A stretch of 64,000 nt of DNA from Moringa oleifera (taxonomy: Eukaryota; Streptophyta; Magnoliopsida; Brassicales; Moringaceae), in contig JAJFZO010000863.1 in assembly GCA_021397835.1 (NCBI GenBank), positions 1,054,001 through 1,118,000 on the forward strand, given 5' to 3'. The notes beneath the pieces were generated by a model that was not told where the DNA came from, did no database searches, and saw nothing but the letters and a program-made list of their open reading frames with translations. Below, piece after piece: positions 12,806 through 26,587 of this stretch; position 1 is the first letter of the stretch, and each line of letters begins with the position of its first letter. The position numbers and the translations under genes are program-made.

Positions 12806-15800
12806 GAAGGAGACAACACCGACTGCAGGGAGAGGGAATTTGATACACATTCTCTTTGAATTGTCTCATTTTGTCCACCGACCACCCAACCAAAACAAGA
12901 AATTGCTCTTGAATTTCACATTGAATAGAATCAAGTTTGATTAGTTCGGGCATGCCTACTATATGTCATCTTCTTGAATTCATATGGGCACTATACTTCT
13001 TGACTAGTTCCTATAATTCAGATTATAATTTTCTTTTGTTTTTTTGAAAGAAAAAGACAAAAAGGCCCAACTTTACTGGCTTATTGTAGGTGAATTTGCA
13101 TCCGGGAACAGGTAGTGCAGAGAGAGACGTCTCTTTTCTGGGTTTGTTTTATTGTGCTCCAAAGAATAAAGAAAAAAGAGGCAACCATATGCCCACACGC
13201 CATTGATGCTGGGTTCCGCACGTCACGAACCCTTGGCTGCAATTCTCCCTTTTAAAAGGACTTCATCTTGCATCTGCCTGTATGTCTTCCAGGGCAGGGC
13301 CCGGATCTTACGGGCAGAATCTCTCTCAAGTTTGAAAACTGGCCTGATTCAAATTGCTTAACTGACTTTCGTGACTCAAGCATAATCTGAATCTAAAGTT
13401 TGCGTCTGATCTGGTCTTCAGGTAGAGAGAGGCCTGACTAAGCCCGAATTTTGGAGTCCGTAAAAGGTTCGGCCAAATTGAGCCCAAATCTTGGAGACAA
13501 GATCAGGCAAGGAAGAAATCATGTTAAATGGGTATCACGTGAGAAAACAAAAGAAGGAAGGGTTGGGTCAAACAAGCCCACAGTCCAAAATATCATGCGA
13601 CAAAAATGAATAGTCAGTCCCACAAGCAACAAAGTAGAATTAAGACCACCGAGGCTGTTGATGACTTATATGACCTCAAATTCAGTAAAAGACAATAGAT
13701 CATGTGAGCCAACGCTGTCCGCGTGTTTTGGCTCGCGAGAAACACAAGTGGAAGGAGCAGTATCGGTTTTTTTCCTTCTATTTTCAATAATTTTCCTGGG
13801 TCATCTTGGCCACGGAAGTTGCAAAATATATATTCTGAAATTATTAATGGGCTTGATGATTTATAAGGATTCCAGAGACATCATAGGTGGTGTGTCAGTA
13901 CAAGTGACAGGTAGTTTGATCCTTGTACCTTGTAGTACTCGAAACAGAATGCACGGATGACTGAGATGAAACAAACACCGACATGCCGCGTTCCCTGGCT
14001 GCAGGAGCAGAACACAGCCTTTAAGACAATTAAACGGGCAACCAGCTCCAGGCTTTCAGCTGCACGTCTTCTTTTTAGGTCCTTTCATTACAATTCAAAA
14101 TATCAAAATCAGGTATTATTGGAGATAGTACCCCTTAATTTATTCATGAATATGAATGAGGCCACATGGATTTGGACCACCCGACCACAACCCAAATCGG
14201 TGAACTAATACACACTTCACATATTACTGGTGGGGGCTAGTTATGCAAGTCAAGTCCCACTTTAGACACCTCTTATCTTTATTTCTTGCGTTTCTTGGGG
14301 GAGTGATGTAAGATGGATCAACAAACTTCACTTAAGACAGAACCAGATGACCACTAAAATGGAATATTTCATTTCCATAAAACGTGCCGCTTAGAAATAC
14401 CCAGACCGTGTGAATGACACGTAGAGTTCTTTCATATCAACACGATGTACTTGTTATTTCTTTCATCACTTGTTATTTTGTTATTTTCAACGGAAATTTT
14501 GACGAATTAAAGAAAAAAAAGTGTCAATGTTAATCAAAGCAGAGATGATTGATAAGGGAGAAATTTGTACAAGAATTGATGATCAAGATTCAAAATAAGG
14601 CCGCCGGGAAGATGACCCATTGAAATTACATGGAGCCAACCGCAGCTCAGATTACGTCACTTTTTAAGTAATTTTGTTACTTGAAGCAGAGTTCCAATAG
14701 CATGGCTTGCATCATCATCACACTATAATACCTAATCATTGCCTGTAATTTTATAATACAGTACACAAGACGAAGCCTGTGATAAAAATATAAATAAAAC
14801 TTGCATACCCAGCAGATTCCGTCCACAGAAGATTCATGAAAATCACTCAATTATGAATTGATATATATGCACAATGACGTACAAACTTTAAATTAATCAG
14901 TGTGTAACTTTCAATATGGAATAAAATCATAGACAGATCCCCATACTGACACGAGAATCCAGAACGAATTGGATCCCCAGAAAATCAATAATGTTGTGTG
15001 GCAATAACTCCAGTGAGACAGGGACGGAAGCAATAATTCGTTCGGCTAAGGGCAGAAGATTTGAAGCATTAATTAAACCCATGCACCACATGAACGTGAC
15101 ATCTTGGTAATATAAATGGCACTCGTTTTTTTTCGACTCTTTCCTTTTCAGATCTGCCTAATTTGTGGCACTTAAACTACACCACATTTATGTCACGACA
15201 CACTTGCATATTGGTCCCTCCAATTTTCATTTTGTTTCTTTTAATATTTCAATTCTGATTTTTTTTTTGTAATTATTCTAGCAAAAATCTACTTCAATTT
15301 CGGGTTATATTTTTAGTTATTTAGCAACTAATATCTACCTTATTTTTTTGTTTTTCATTTTTTTTTTCTATTTCTCATGTGCTTACTCTATCCAATAAGA
15401 TCTGATAAAGTCATTGCTTATTGGATTCTAATTTTTCATTCCATCTAAGGTACATGTGAAATGTATGGCCATATAGTATAAATAGAATTCAATTTGGCAG
15501 TTTTGTTATTATGGTAAAAATGATTATCTTTGAATAATTATGTCGATATCAATTCCTTTTATAAGTTTTCCATCAACAAATCCTCAAATCAGAAATTGGG
15601 GTCTCATTATTTATGATCAATTAATTCATTACATGAAACTAAATAGATTTTTTTAAAAAAAAAAAAGAGTTTGTGTGGTCGCAATGTGTGCTCCATACTC
15701 TCGCTGGTGGTGGTAATTACACTGGCAATACTTGTCCCAGGAGTTTAATAAGTTTGGTTCAATGGTTCTCATGTAATTTCACAAAGATATGATGAAACAG

Positions 15801-16600
15801 ATTAGGATATAATAGGGTGGACTGACAGCCACTAATTCATAGCTTTCAATTTTCCTTCACCAATGTAACAAAGTCATGCAACATAATAAATTCAACCAAC
15901 AAGTGTGTATCCCGAAATGTAAAAGAATTTTTTTTTTTTTTTAAGATAAAACTATATTACTAGTACTGCTCAATGCTCTTGTTGTTTATTTTTTGGATAA
16001 ATATTATTTAAAATCATGATATTTATACTGCTTCTCCAAATAGAACTTAAGTTTCAAAATGTATCCAAACAAATCTTAATATTTTAATTTTATCAACATT
16101 AAACTTTTCATTTAAATCAATTAAAACACGTTTGTAAAAATTACATTTACTAAAGGGTGAAAAAGAACTTACATCAATAGAATATATAGGGCTAAACGAT
16201 AACACTTGAGTGTCATTGATATTCTCCCAATTTGAGTAATCTAAAGCTTGTTTCTTCTTTCTCCTTTCGTCATTGACTATTAAAATATGAAAGTTTAATT
16301 ACCGAAATTGCAACCAAACGTATATTTTTTTACTGCTTTAGATTGTATTTGCACAGGAGTCGTCTTTTTTCAATGTTTGACGTTATCAAGTAGAATGGAT
16401 ATTAAGTTCAGAAAGCATGAGAATGTAAAACTATATTACTAGTATTGTTGATTATAGTATTAAGGTTTTTTAATTAAAAATTGATTTCAAAAATGTTTTC
16501 TTAAAAAATATATTTAATTTTATATTTTATTTAAATATTAATTATATAAAAATATTTACATTTTACATGCGATTTCAAATCGAGATCTATAAAAAAAATA
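12806..16600. other. Intergenic DNA, no gene supported
   Basis: Base composition rises to normal genic levels between about 12830 and 14650. However, the longest open stretches (100 codons at 13658-13960, 83 codons at 13957-14208) have no recognised domain, no coding-like codon use and no flanking splice signals. From 15150 onward the sequence is again T-rich. Confidence 0.5.
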
Positions 16601-16635
16601 CATTTATTTACTTTTTTTTGGATAAAAAATGTAGT

Positions 16636-16713
16636 TTATTCATATGGATTACAAAAATTTAATGGTAAAAAAATTTATTCATATGGATTACAAAAATTTA
16701 ATGGTAAAAAAAT
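16636..16713. repeat. 39-bp tandem duplication
   Basis: The unit TTATTCATATGGATTACAAA continuing through TTTAATGGTAAAAAAA occurs twice head to tail with a spacing of 39 bp and essentially no divergence, so it is recent. It lies just beyond the 3' end of the LINE relic. Confidence 0.85.
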
Positions 16714-16849
16714 TCCAATACACTCTCTATTCTCTTATATTCGAAGATAATTTTGCTAACAAGTGTTCAAAGCAGTTAGTAAATCTAAGAGTATGGCTGA
16801 ATTAATATTGCTAAACTATGAGGTTAAATGAATGACATCTATGCCAATA

Positions 16850-19800
16850 CTCTATCATTCATTGAAAGAACTCTATTTTAATCAGATCTTTTTGATTTCC
16901 AAGTAATAATCACGTTCTAAATGAATCAGCCATTCCAAATGTCTTATTGTTACTTCTAATCTAAACCTGATTGCGTATAGTTCACCTTGTAATGGTGATA
17001 ATACTAGTTTTGTCATAACTATTGCACAGAATAACACATTGTCATTCTCATTTTTGGCTATTACCCCAAGTTTTGCTTGCTTGGATGTCACATTATAGGA
17101 CATCTTTGATAGCTTTGCTTACTTTGAGAGCTCTGTATTTAGTTTGATAAAACCTAGTGGTAGAGGTTATCAAAATATTAGGGTTTTTATCTAATGAGGA
17201 TCTAGGTACAGTATCTTTGCCTCTTTGATAGCATTGCTTATTTTCATTGTCACAATAGTTAGTAGTACAGAAATTTGTTCATGAAAAACATTATTCTTAT
17301 TCCGCCATACTCCTCAATATGTCATAAAAAACTATTCTAATTGTTTTCGATTATTATGGCAACCCAGTATTAACACCCAAAGGAATTGCTACCCTTGAAT
17401 TAACCCTTCAAGATAAAAGCCCATCTTCTTTAATTGAATCTTAAACTTGGCTACTAAAGGGTCACTCAGAGGGGACATGTTGTAAAGTGTCAAGGTTTGT
17501 TCCACACACCCTACAATTTGCATTTACTATTAACTCACAAAAGCTTAACATCTATAATGTTAGAAAGACACCATGGGGCATCCTTTACCTAGATGTTTTG
17601 ACTTTAGGTATCAGGGATGACTTCCACAAGTGGCTTCATATGTGGCCTCTAAAGGCCACATTCTGTATTATTTTTTACTCATTAGCTTTTGAGTTGTGTA
17701 GTAACCAGATCTTACTGAATACACTATCATTTTGTTATCAATCCAAATGAGCTTGTCTTGCATAGGTTTTTTCTCAATGGAATGGCCAAAATGACCTCAC
17801 TCTCATTTGGCTCAAAGAGATCAACAACCATCGGCTGCTTTTAATATATTAATTCCATATCAATAAGACTCATGACCATCAATGAGCCTAATTACTCCAT
17901 TATTGGTTTTGCTAGTATAAAATTTAATTCTTTGTGGATCCATTTATCTGACACACTGCCATTCCTATCTTTTACCCTTCATCGACAGTTTTTCAATATC
18001 ACTGATCTACCTATTAGCAAACTAATCCACATATTTGAGTGATTTTCTTTTCTCTACTTTAAAGGGCTTTGAGTAGGGAAATATTTAGCTTAGAGTACTT
18101 TGTAGCATAAAAAATTTCTCATTTAATATGGCACAATCATTGCTTCCTTAAAAGTGCTTTGTTAAAAGTCTCTAAATCCTTCAACCTTAAACCACCATCC
18201 AATTGAAAGGAGCATAAACTATCCCTGATTTTCTAATGAATCTTTCTTGATGAACCCTTATTGCCTCGTTAAAATCTTGTTATTAGCCTTGTGAAAATTT
18301 AAATGAATGTTTTTTGGAAGTAAAAAATAACTTATCAAGTATATTAGAATAGCCTGAGCCAATGTCTTGATTAGTATACCATGCTCTGCCTGTGACAAAT
18401 ATCTCGTGTTCTAACTTGCTAACTTAGTTAATAGTCAATCGTTGATTCTACCTAGCTTTCTTTTTATTTCTCCTTATGAGCAATGGACAACCAAGGTTTA
18501 GATCTTATGCTAAGTCTTTGTGCACTCTCAAAATCATTTTAAGTCATTTTTAGGTATCTTCACTTACATTTACACTAAAGAATATACCTAACTTTTCCAT
18601 ATTCACCTTTGGCTTAATGCTCCTTCATAGGTTTTAAGAATATCCAAGATTGTTGCAATCCTTATGTCTTACCTTAAATAATAATAAGCTATCACTGATG
18701 AAAAACAAATGTGTGATATTGGGAACCCTACAAGTAACAACCTTACCTTGTTATTTATTTTCTTAAACAATAGGATGGATAAAAATAGATAAACTTTCTA
18801 TGGACAGAAGAAACAAGTAAGGACATAGTGGGTCTCCTTGCCTTAAGCCCCTCGATGGCATAATGCTTCCATGCTGCTCTTTACTAATTTGGATCAAATA
18901 TATATCAAATCTCACACATCTGTAATTCTTACCACTTATTTATCTAAAAAACTCAGCCTTCATAGTAGCCTCAAAAAGGTCTTATTCTATTTTATCGTAA
19001 GCTTTGCTTATTTCTAACTTTAACGTAGTCTATTCCTAGTCTATTGGCATACTCCTTCTATCCAGCTAGTCTGGTAGAAGAGAATATATTAAAGAACTAT
19101 CTTGTAAACACCTCCCTAATTTTATCTTCACTGTGCACACCTTGGTTATCCATCACTCTTATAATTTTATTTGCTTGCCATCTCTTGGAAGTCATAGAGT
19201 GAAAAAATTTGGTTTTATGATCGCCTTTCTTAAGCCACGTTATTATGAATTTTTGCCTCGACATCGTTTCTTCATGATGAAGTAGCATATTCAACTTTGA
19301 TGTACACTCTTTCGAGGCATCCTACTCCCTCCTCAACAATTACTTTCATAGCTCTCTTCGAAACTTTTGGATTTAGAAAGGTATGTTCCTAAAAGCTTTT
19401 TGGTTTCATGTAAACAAGGCTTGAGTCCAGCTAGAGATCTTTACCAATATCAATTTGATTGAACTATCTTTTGAATCTTCCTAATTATTACCTATTGGTT
19501 TCTCACACTTTCGGTCTATGCAAAAAATTATTGGTTGTCAAGACCAATAAATTAAATTCTTACTCAAAAAATTAAACTGTAATATAGATGAGTAAGGTTG
19601 TTTTCACGGAGATTGGTTAGATTGATTTTTGCAAAATAAAAAAATAAAAAAAAAAGCTAATTGAGGAATTAAAAAAGGATAAAATAAAAATAATAAAAAA
19701 GTCAATGTAATAGAGTCTCCAGTCAAAGGAATAATTCAAATTTGATTTAAAAATTGATCATTGATGCAAAGATAAAAATATTTTAATCTTCATTGAATTG

Positions 19801-22800
19801 GTTATAGTTGTTGGTATAACTTAACAACTTATTTTTTTTTTTACTTATTTGATAACCAGATCTCTGATTATTTCTCTTGTCAATAAATAACCTTAGATAT
19901 AATCTTAGGATTTGATTTACCAATAACATTAAGAACTACTAATTCTAGTCAGTAAACACATGTGTAGATTTATTTAAACTAGACTATATATCTTCATAAT
20001 GTAAATTAAAAACCTCCTTTGCAATCAACTTTATTTACTACTTATATTAGAATACTTAAACAATTACAAATTTAAAGCTCTAATTAGTAATCTATTATTT
20101 TGATGATTAAATAAAGGGCCTTTTTTGTTACAATCAACCAAAATACATTTTCAACAAATACAAAAGATAAATAAACAATGAAGAAATAGAAAAAAATCAA
20201 TTAAATCTCACAATTCTTAAAAAATCAAACCCTTGATTATCCTTTAATTCGAAGAGATGTTTAATAATCCATAAAAAGAAAAAAACTTAAAAAAAGAGAA
20301 AGGTAAAAAATAAACTCTGGATGTTCTTTTGAAGAAACTATATCCCCTTTATATAATAATCCCTAAACATAATAACCTATTTTAACGAGGACTCTTAAAG
20401 ATAAATCAAGATAAAGATAAAATTCTACAACTACTTTATAAATAAAAGATAAAGTCTTGGCTCAGTAAAATTTCAATGCAATTAGGTTTGCTAACACCTT
20501 ATCCAAAGACATCTTATAATTCATTCACATCTCTTGAAATCCAACTTTTCATCTTTAAATAATAAATTTAAGTCCATCTTAGTTGAGTTTCTTAATTCAC
20601 TCTACTAAATATAAAATATAATCAAAATTCAAGATTTAATCATTTACAACTAACAAAAATATAATAAAATATAATAATATATATGACTATTATGCATTTT
20701 ATCAGTGTAACATCCATATATTTTCAAAGTGAAAACTGCTTCTGCCTTTGCCGAACTAAAAAGCTAATGGTGTGAGCAACAAAAGTAGATGGCCTAACGT
20801 CAAAGAAGGGATGTAAAGTTCATTATACTCCTTAAAGCCGCTCAACTAGATTTGATTTGTTAGCCCCCTATCTAGTTGTTCAAAGATTAAGTGTCTTTGT
20901 TAACTTGACTCTAAGTGAATCGCAGTCTTAAAGAAGAAACCTCATGGAGCTCTTAATGACAACTTTCTTGGATAAACAGATCCATTTATTACAGTGACCT
21001 TTCTTTTCCTTTTTGCTTCTTATCTAAACTCAGAATCTCATTGAAGTTTTCTACACAAAGTCATGGTATGTTTGGTTATTGATGAAGTTAACAAAGTAAA
21101 CTCCAAGTTTGAATTCTCTCATATGTTATTGAGTTCTCATAGAGACTTGTAAATTTTCATAATCTATCTTGATTTTATCCTTGAAATCATGCATCAATAT
21201 GATTTGAAGAAAAAAAACATCACTTGGCCTTGTAGTGCCTCACTTCATAGAAAAGCTAACCCACTTTGATGGTGTACACTATCCATGACAATACATCCCT
21301 CAAAACTTAACTTTATTTGTAAGGTTTTTATTGTAATTCAAGCAGTTCAAACCAAATCTTGAACACTTTTTGATAAGTTATCTTAAAATAAGCAATAGAA
21401 TCAATCAACCCATAATATTCACAAAGAAATGTATCAATACAGGATTTTTACAAGAATAAGAACAAGAATGCACTCAGTAACTAGTAAACAAAATTCTACC
21501 TAAACAAGAAATGATACCTATCAAATCTTTTTCAAATTAACTTGTCTTAAGTGGACTATTAATGTCATGTTACAATCTTCAGTGAATTCTTCTTTATTCC
21601 TCTCAATTTGATCAAAAATAGATATTACTACACAATTATGTATAACTAGTAATTTTTAGGATGTTTTGGTTAATGTGGCCTATCTAAAGTCTGACTGGCA
21701 ATTTCATAAATACACTTGAAGTCTCTTAACTGGTTCTATAACTTGTTAAGTCTAGTTAGGCCAGCTATATTTAAGCAAAGTAACAATGTTATTATTTTTT
21801 ATGTAATTTTATTGGATCACTTTCAGTAGTGGATTTCAATTTAACCTCTTTGTTCTTTTTTTTTTTTTTTTGGTTTCACTTAGTAAGAGGATCAATGACT
21901 TATGTCTTCTAACCAAGTAGGTTAGTTTTTAGATTGTCAGAGAGGCCTTTAACATTCGATAGTTCCACAAGTATTTTATTATTTCCTAATAGGGATGTGT
22001 GTGTCTCGCCTCCACTATTTTAATGAGGAAGAAAATATCATCCATGTTTGCTTTTGAATAAATTCTCTTTGCTTGTGAAAATTGAAGTTCTATAAATTTC
22101 TTTATCTCAGATTTACCACGTTTCTTTTTCGGACAAAGTTGCTTCTCGTCGACCTAGCTCTTATCTTTTTTTTTCCTAGCTAGCCTTTTCCACTTCATCT
22201 TTTTTTGTCTTTGGCCATCTAATAAAAGACATAGACTCATCAGTACAACATAAGCCTTTGCGACTTTTCCTTCTATAGTGGGATGAATTTGTGCATGGGA
22301 CATATATGATTGACTCATCATATCTTTGTGGGATCCATTTTTATGCAAACTTGTAGCAGAATTTACGTGCATTTAAGGCTTCAAAAAATCTTCTAAATCT
22401 TCATTAATACCAAGTGTATCATACATGCATAATAGGCTCCATGGCTACATCCTTAACAAAAGAGTTTCATATAGTTCTTATCTTATTAGATCTTTCATGT
22501 TTCTTGTCATAGAATCAACTACTAAAGGATTTTGATTTTTTCTGCCATCCCAATGAGCTAAAATTTTAGTCAGTGTTTAGGGGAATCTAGGATTCCAAGT
22601 GCATTTCTAGTTTCCTTTTAGTGCTCAGAACCAATCTCCTCTGACTATGTAGAACCATGTGGTATTGAAAGTCCTTCGACTCTAAGCTAGGCTCCAAACT
22701 CTCTTGGATATTTGCTTGAGTCTTTATGCCATTTGATTGCTATTAGGCACTCATTTTCTTAATGCTCTAATAAACCGTAAGCATAACAAAAGTATGAAAT

Positions 22801-23400
22801 TTTATATATTTGAAAAAGACAATCAATTTCTTACTGTTATCTAATTTAATCTAGCAACATCTTTTTAAAGGTTTCTTCAAATTCTCTAGAACCCATATTT
22901 GTAACCATCTTTCAAAAGCCAGGTATCCATCCGTCGAGTTTACTTTTTTACCCTATGAATGGTTCCTCCTATAGCATTTCCAGCCTTAACATTCATATAA
23001 ACCAAAAGCAGCCATGGATTTGAATCCATAAATAGGACCAATCCAACCTCACTTTATGTAGAGTAATTTGGCCATCAAAGTGCTATAAGACCAATAAAAA
23101 CTTGTTAAAGAACCATGGTTGTTATGTAAGTACTTGTTCTTTCTCAAATCATGTCTGTGAATTGAAAAATATAGGCTCTCTCACCAACTTTTTTAACTAA
23201 AAGATCATATGAAAGTTTCCAAATATCAGAGAAAACTCTCTTTATTACCTCTACATTATTTGTCTTCTTTTGCACAAATTTAGTAATCTAGCAACTCATA
23301 ATAATGGAAGTGGAAGGAACTAACTTGTAGAAACTACGACCAAGGCGTCACCAAAAATATTCTTGTGGTGGCACAAAATTCCACTGGAGTAAACCCTAGG
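16850..23400 (-). mobile_element. Full-length but degenerate plant LINE (non-LTR retrotransposon), interrupted by an LTR-like insertion
   Basis: Domains appear in the expected 5'-to-3' order on the minus strand, all broken by stops. A DUF4283-like RNA-binding block lies near 22990-23120 (PWFFNKFLLVL, then WIQIHG). A zinc-knuckle relic lies near 22750-22800 (FCYAYGLLEH followed by E-N-E-C). A reverse transcriptase N-part at 19097-19294 includes ITWLKKGDHKTKFFHSM, and the PSRGLRQGDP block is near 18805-18850. The catalytic F-A-D-D position near 18690-18715 reads FFISDSLLLF. A zf-RVT zinc block is near 17480-17640 (CRVCGTNLDTLQH). An RNase H-like block is at 16882-17103 (A-K-L-G-V-I-A-K-N, S-P-L-Q-G-E-L). 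The first Asp of the catalytic pair is lost, so the enzyme would be inactive even if frames were intact. The endonuclease should lie at about 20.7-22.0 kb but is too decayed to show motifs. Confidence 0.85.
19529..20707. mobile_element. LTR-like repeat (probable solo LTR) nested in the LINE
   Basis: About 1.18 kb of non-coding DNA separates the LINE reverse transcriptase N-part (ending near 19490) from the upstream LINE region. It starts with TTGGTTGTC and ends near TGCATTTTATCA, a CA end of the kind seen on plant Ty3/gypsy LTRs. A TATATAA-like motif (CCCCTTTATATAATAATCC, about 20345) would suit a promoter. Its first 460 bp match the inverted copy at 1303-1768. No internal gag or pol sits beside it, hence solo LTR. 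No target-site duplication was recognised, so the class is inferred. Confidence 0.6.
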
Positions 23401-25294
23401 AGAGAAAAGAAAGAAGAGGAGGCAAAACATGTTTTGTTTAAAATTTTGTATATTTAAAACTTATGTTTTTATTAGATTTTTAACGTAAAATTTTTATTTA
23501 TAATTTTAATTAATATTAATAGTTTTACACAAACACATAATATGCATGTAATTTTTATTTGTACAAATATAAACACTATTAAAATAAATAAAATATTTTT
23601 TTATTTTATTTATATTTTATATTTTATATTTTTTACTAAGTTTGAAATAAAAAAATATTTTGATTACTTTAATAGTATTTTGATAATTAGATAAATAAAA
23701 ATCACATGCATATCGAGTGTATGTGAAAAATCATTAACATTAATAAAAATTATAAACAGAAATCTATATTAAAAATTTAGTAAAAATATAAATTTTAAAC
23801 AAATATAATTTTTTTATAAGTCTCAATTTAAAATAACGAATAAATATAAGTCTTACTGATGTAATTAATTTTTTATTTAATAAATAAAATACTTTATAAA
23901 AAAATATCTATCTTTATGTTAAATATGATTGATTAGTATGAAACTGTAACATGATTTTTGAAATTTAAATACATGGATTTACATGAATCATCGATAATAA
24001 TATTCAAACTCAAAAACAAAAATATTGATAAAATATTATTTCGTATGAAAATAATTATACAATTTTTAAGAAATATATTTAAACTTAATAATATCAAAAA
24101 GATTAAAACCTTAATTTTATCTTTTCTCTTCAAATAAATCTTTACTTTAAAAATTTTTAAAAATTTTAATTTATTAATTTTATTTAAATTAGACTTTAAT
24201 TCAAAATAAATGTAAAAAATTGTAGTATTTTTATTATTAAAAATACTTATAAAATACTCAAATTAATAAAGCTTATATTTTATTTTAATTATTAATTTTT
24301 TATGAGTTTTTTATAATATAATTTTTTTAATAAAAATTTTTAACACTCAAATGTTTTTTTATAATGATTTAAATATTTTTTATAATTATAAGAAAATTGA
24401 AATTAAAATTCATTATAAAATATTTTTAAATTAAATATTATTAAATTTTAATTTTTTTAGTAAAATTTAATTGAAATCTAAATTAATAACTCTATTTAAA
24501 AGATTTTAAAATTTAAAATTTTTCAAAAATAAATCATGAAATTTTGTATAATCTTTATTCAATATTTAATCTAAGTAATTTTATTATCCATTTATCTTTT
24601 TGGTGGAATCCGAATGACACTGGGGCATGTGCTGCCACTGAAACAATGTGCCATTTACTTTATCCGACATTGCATTTGCCATTGCATTGCCAGTACAGCA
24701 GTTTTCAGAAAAAAGGGCTTGATAGCGACGACGGCGTATCAGTCCCGCTAAATGAACCTGGACGCGCGGATGCACATTCTGTGCCTTAAACGTCTTTTTA
24801 ATCCATTTCTTTTTTTTTTTTCACTGCTCCTCGGAGTTGTTTCTTTTCCAAGATTTCAAGTCAGCCAGACAAATTGAAGGAGAGTACCATATCAATATTG
24901 GTAAATGACGAAATTGCCCTGAGGGCCCATCTTCCTCCTCCTCGACTTCCACAACCAACCCCTTTTAAATTGGATTAGTGGCCGTTGCCAAGTTGTAGGC
25001 TGTAGCATCGGCGCCATCCTCTGAACTGAAATTTCCAATCCCATTATCCCTCTTCCAGCTCGTAAACACAGAAAACCGAAAAACCGAAAAGGAAAACTCG
25101 AATTTTACTTCAACCGCCACCCGGTTTTCTCTCTTTCTACTGACATCCGAACCAACTTTGGCTCGGAATATTCCTTACCAACAAAAGGTTCGATATTAAA
25201 TTGTTTGATTTTCTGATAGTTTGACGCGAGCCCAGGAGTGCGCAGTGAAACGAAGAGTGAGGTCCAGCCCTCGTGGCTGCTGGTGCAGGAATTC
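23401..25294. other. AT-rich intergenic DNA and CIPK promoter/5' leader
   Basis: 23430-24560 is very AT-rich with no coding signal. Composition becomes normal after about 24590. Open stretches of 63-81 codons on both strands between 24544 and 24789 have no recognised domain. 24800-25294 should contain the promoter and leader of the kinase gene. An in-frame GTG at 25238 upstream of the kinase ATG is not a plausible plant start. Confidence 0.5.
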
Positions 25295-26587
25295 ATGGCT
25301 GAATCCGGCACCCTTTGGGCGGTGTCGGGAGAGCCCCAGCCGGAGGTCAATCTATTTGGCAAGTACGAGTTGGGGAAAATGGTTGGGTACGGAGCCTCCG
25401 CGAAGGTGTACCACGCCAGGAATGTCCGCACGGGGCAGAGCGTGGCGATCAAGGCCGTGAGCAAGCAGAAGCTTGTCAAGGGAGACCTCGCGGAGAACGT
25501 TAAACGCGAAATCTCTATCATGCGCAGGCTGCGCCATCCAAACATCGTCAAGCTCTTCGAGGTCCTGGCCACCAAGACCAAGATATATTTCGTGATGGAG
25601 TTCGCCAAAGGCGGTGAGCTCTTCACCAAGGTCGCCAAAGGACGCTTCAGCGAGGATCTCAGCCGTCGTTACTTCCAGCAGCTAATCTCTGCCGTCGGAT
25701 ACTGCCATTCCCGAGGCGTCTTCCACCGGGACTTGAAGCCCGAGAACCTCCTCCTCGACGAGAATTGGGACCTAAAAGTGTCTGATTTCGGACTCAGCGC
25801 CGTCGGGGAACAGATCCGATCCGACGGCCTGCTTCACACCCTCTGCGGCACCCCGGCTTATGTGGCGCCAGAGATTCTCGCGAAGAAAGGCTACGACGGT
25901 GCGAAGGTCGATATCTGGTCGTGCGGCGTCATTTTGTATGTCCTCAATGCCGGTTATTTGCCGTTCAATGATCCCAACCTCATGGTGATGTATCGGAAGA
26001 TTTATAAAGGCGAGTTTCGCGTTCCCAAATGGACGTCACCTGATCTACGACGGTTGCTGTGCCGCCTCCTCGACACGAATCCGGAGACTAGGATCACCGT
26101 CGATGAGATCCTCCATGACCCTTGGTTTAAGAAGGGGTATAAGGAGATAAAGCTACCTGCGGAGGACCTCGATATCAAGGGACAGATGGACCATGAGAAC
26201 GCACAGAGTTATAACGCTTTTGACATAATTTCCTTCTCGTTCGGTTTCAATCTCGCCAGCTTGTTCGATGACGCCGATATATCTGATCGCGGTGAACGAT
26301 TCGTGTCAGCCGAGACACCCGAAAAGATTATAGAAAAAGTTGAGGAAGTTGCCAAGCGGGAGAATCTGACAGTCACGAGGAAGGAAGGTTGGGGCGCAAA
26401 ATTAGAGGGACATAAGGGTAATTTCGTTGCAATTGTGGAGATCCACCGATTAACGGCCGATCTGGTTGTGGTTGAAATAAAAAGGAGAGACCGGGACATC
26501 GGACTTAAGGAAATCTGGCAGAAGAAGCTTAGGCCACAGCTTCGTAGTTTAATATATCAACCAGAAGAACAGGTTGCCCGTAACTGA
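25295..26587 (+). CDS. CBL-interacting protein kinase, CIPK11/CIPK14-like
   Basis: Intronless, 430 codons from the ATG at 25295 to a TGA. The frame is open further upstream but only with a GTG. SnRK3-type Ser/Thr kinase: glycine-rich loop at 31-38, catalytic Lys53, HRDLKPEN at 144-151, DFG at 164-166, activation loop with Thr182 in the position phosphorylated in CIPKs, and APE at 191-193. The regulatory half carries the NAF/FISL motif ([18 protein letters not shown], 307-324), which binds CBL calcium sensors and autoinhibits the kinase. A PPI-like segment follows (about 338-400). CIPKs act at membranes recruited by CBL proteins and phosphorylate ion channels, pumps and transporters. The wording of the kinase and NAF regions matches the intronless CIPK11/CIPK14 branch best. 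Odd point: the loop reads G-Y-G-A-S-A-K-V where family members have Phe before A-K-V. Confidence 0.95.
   Translation: MAESGTLWAVSGEPQPEVNLFGKYELGKMVGYGASAKVYHARNVRTGQSVAIKAVSKQKLVKGDLAENVKREISIMRRLRHPNIVKLFEVLATKTKIYFVMEFAKGGELFTKVAKGRFSEDLSRRYFQQLISAVGYCHSRGVFHRDLKPENLLLDENWDLKVSDFGLSAVGEQIRSDGLLHTLCGTPAYVAPEILAKKGYDGAKVDIWSCGVILYVLNAGYLPFNDPNLMVMYRKIYKGEFRVPKWTSPDLRRLLCRLLDTNPETRITVDEILHDPWFKKGYKEIKLPAEDLDIKGQMDHENAQSYNAFDIISFSFGFNLASLFDDADISDRGERFVSAETPEKIIEKVEEVAKRENLTVTRKEGWGAKLEGHKGNFVAIVEIHRLTADLVVVEIKRRDRDIGLKEIWQKKLRPQLRSLIYQPEEQVARN

Noticed and set aside
13658..14208. Two adjoining plus-strand frames in a normal-composition region
   Set aside because: No domain similarity recognised and no initiation or splice context.
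25238..25294. 19-codon N-terminal extension of the CIPK frame
   Set aside because: It begins with GTG, is not conserved in the family, and an ATG giving a normal CIPK N-terminus lies at 25295.
25105..25638. 177-codon minus-strand frame opposite the CIPK
   Set aside because: Antisense shadow of a GC-rich kinase exon.
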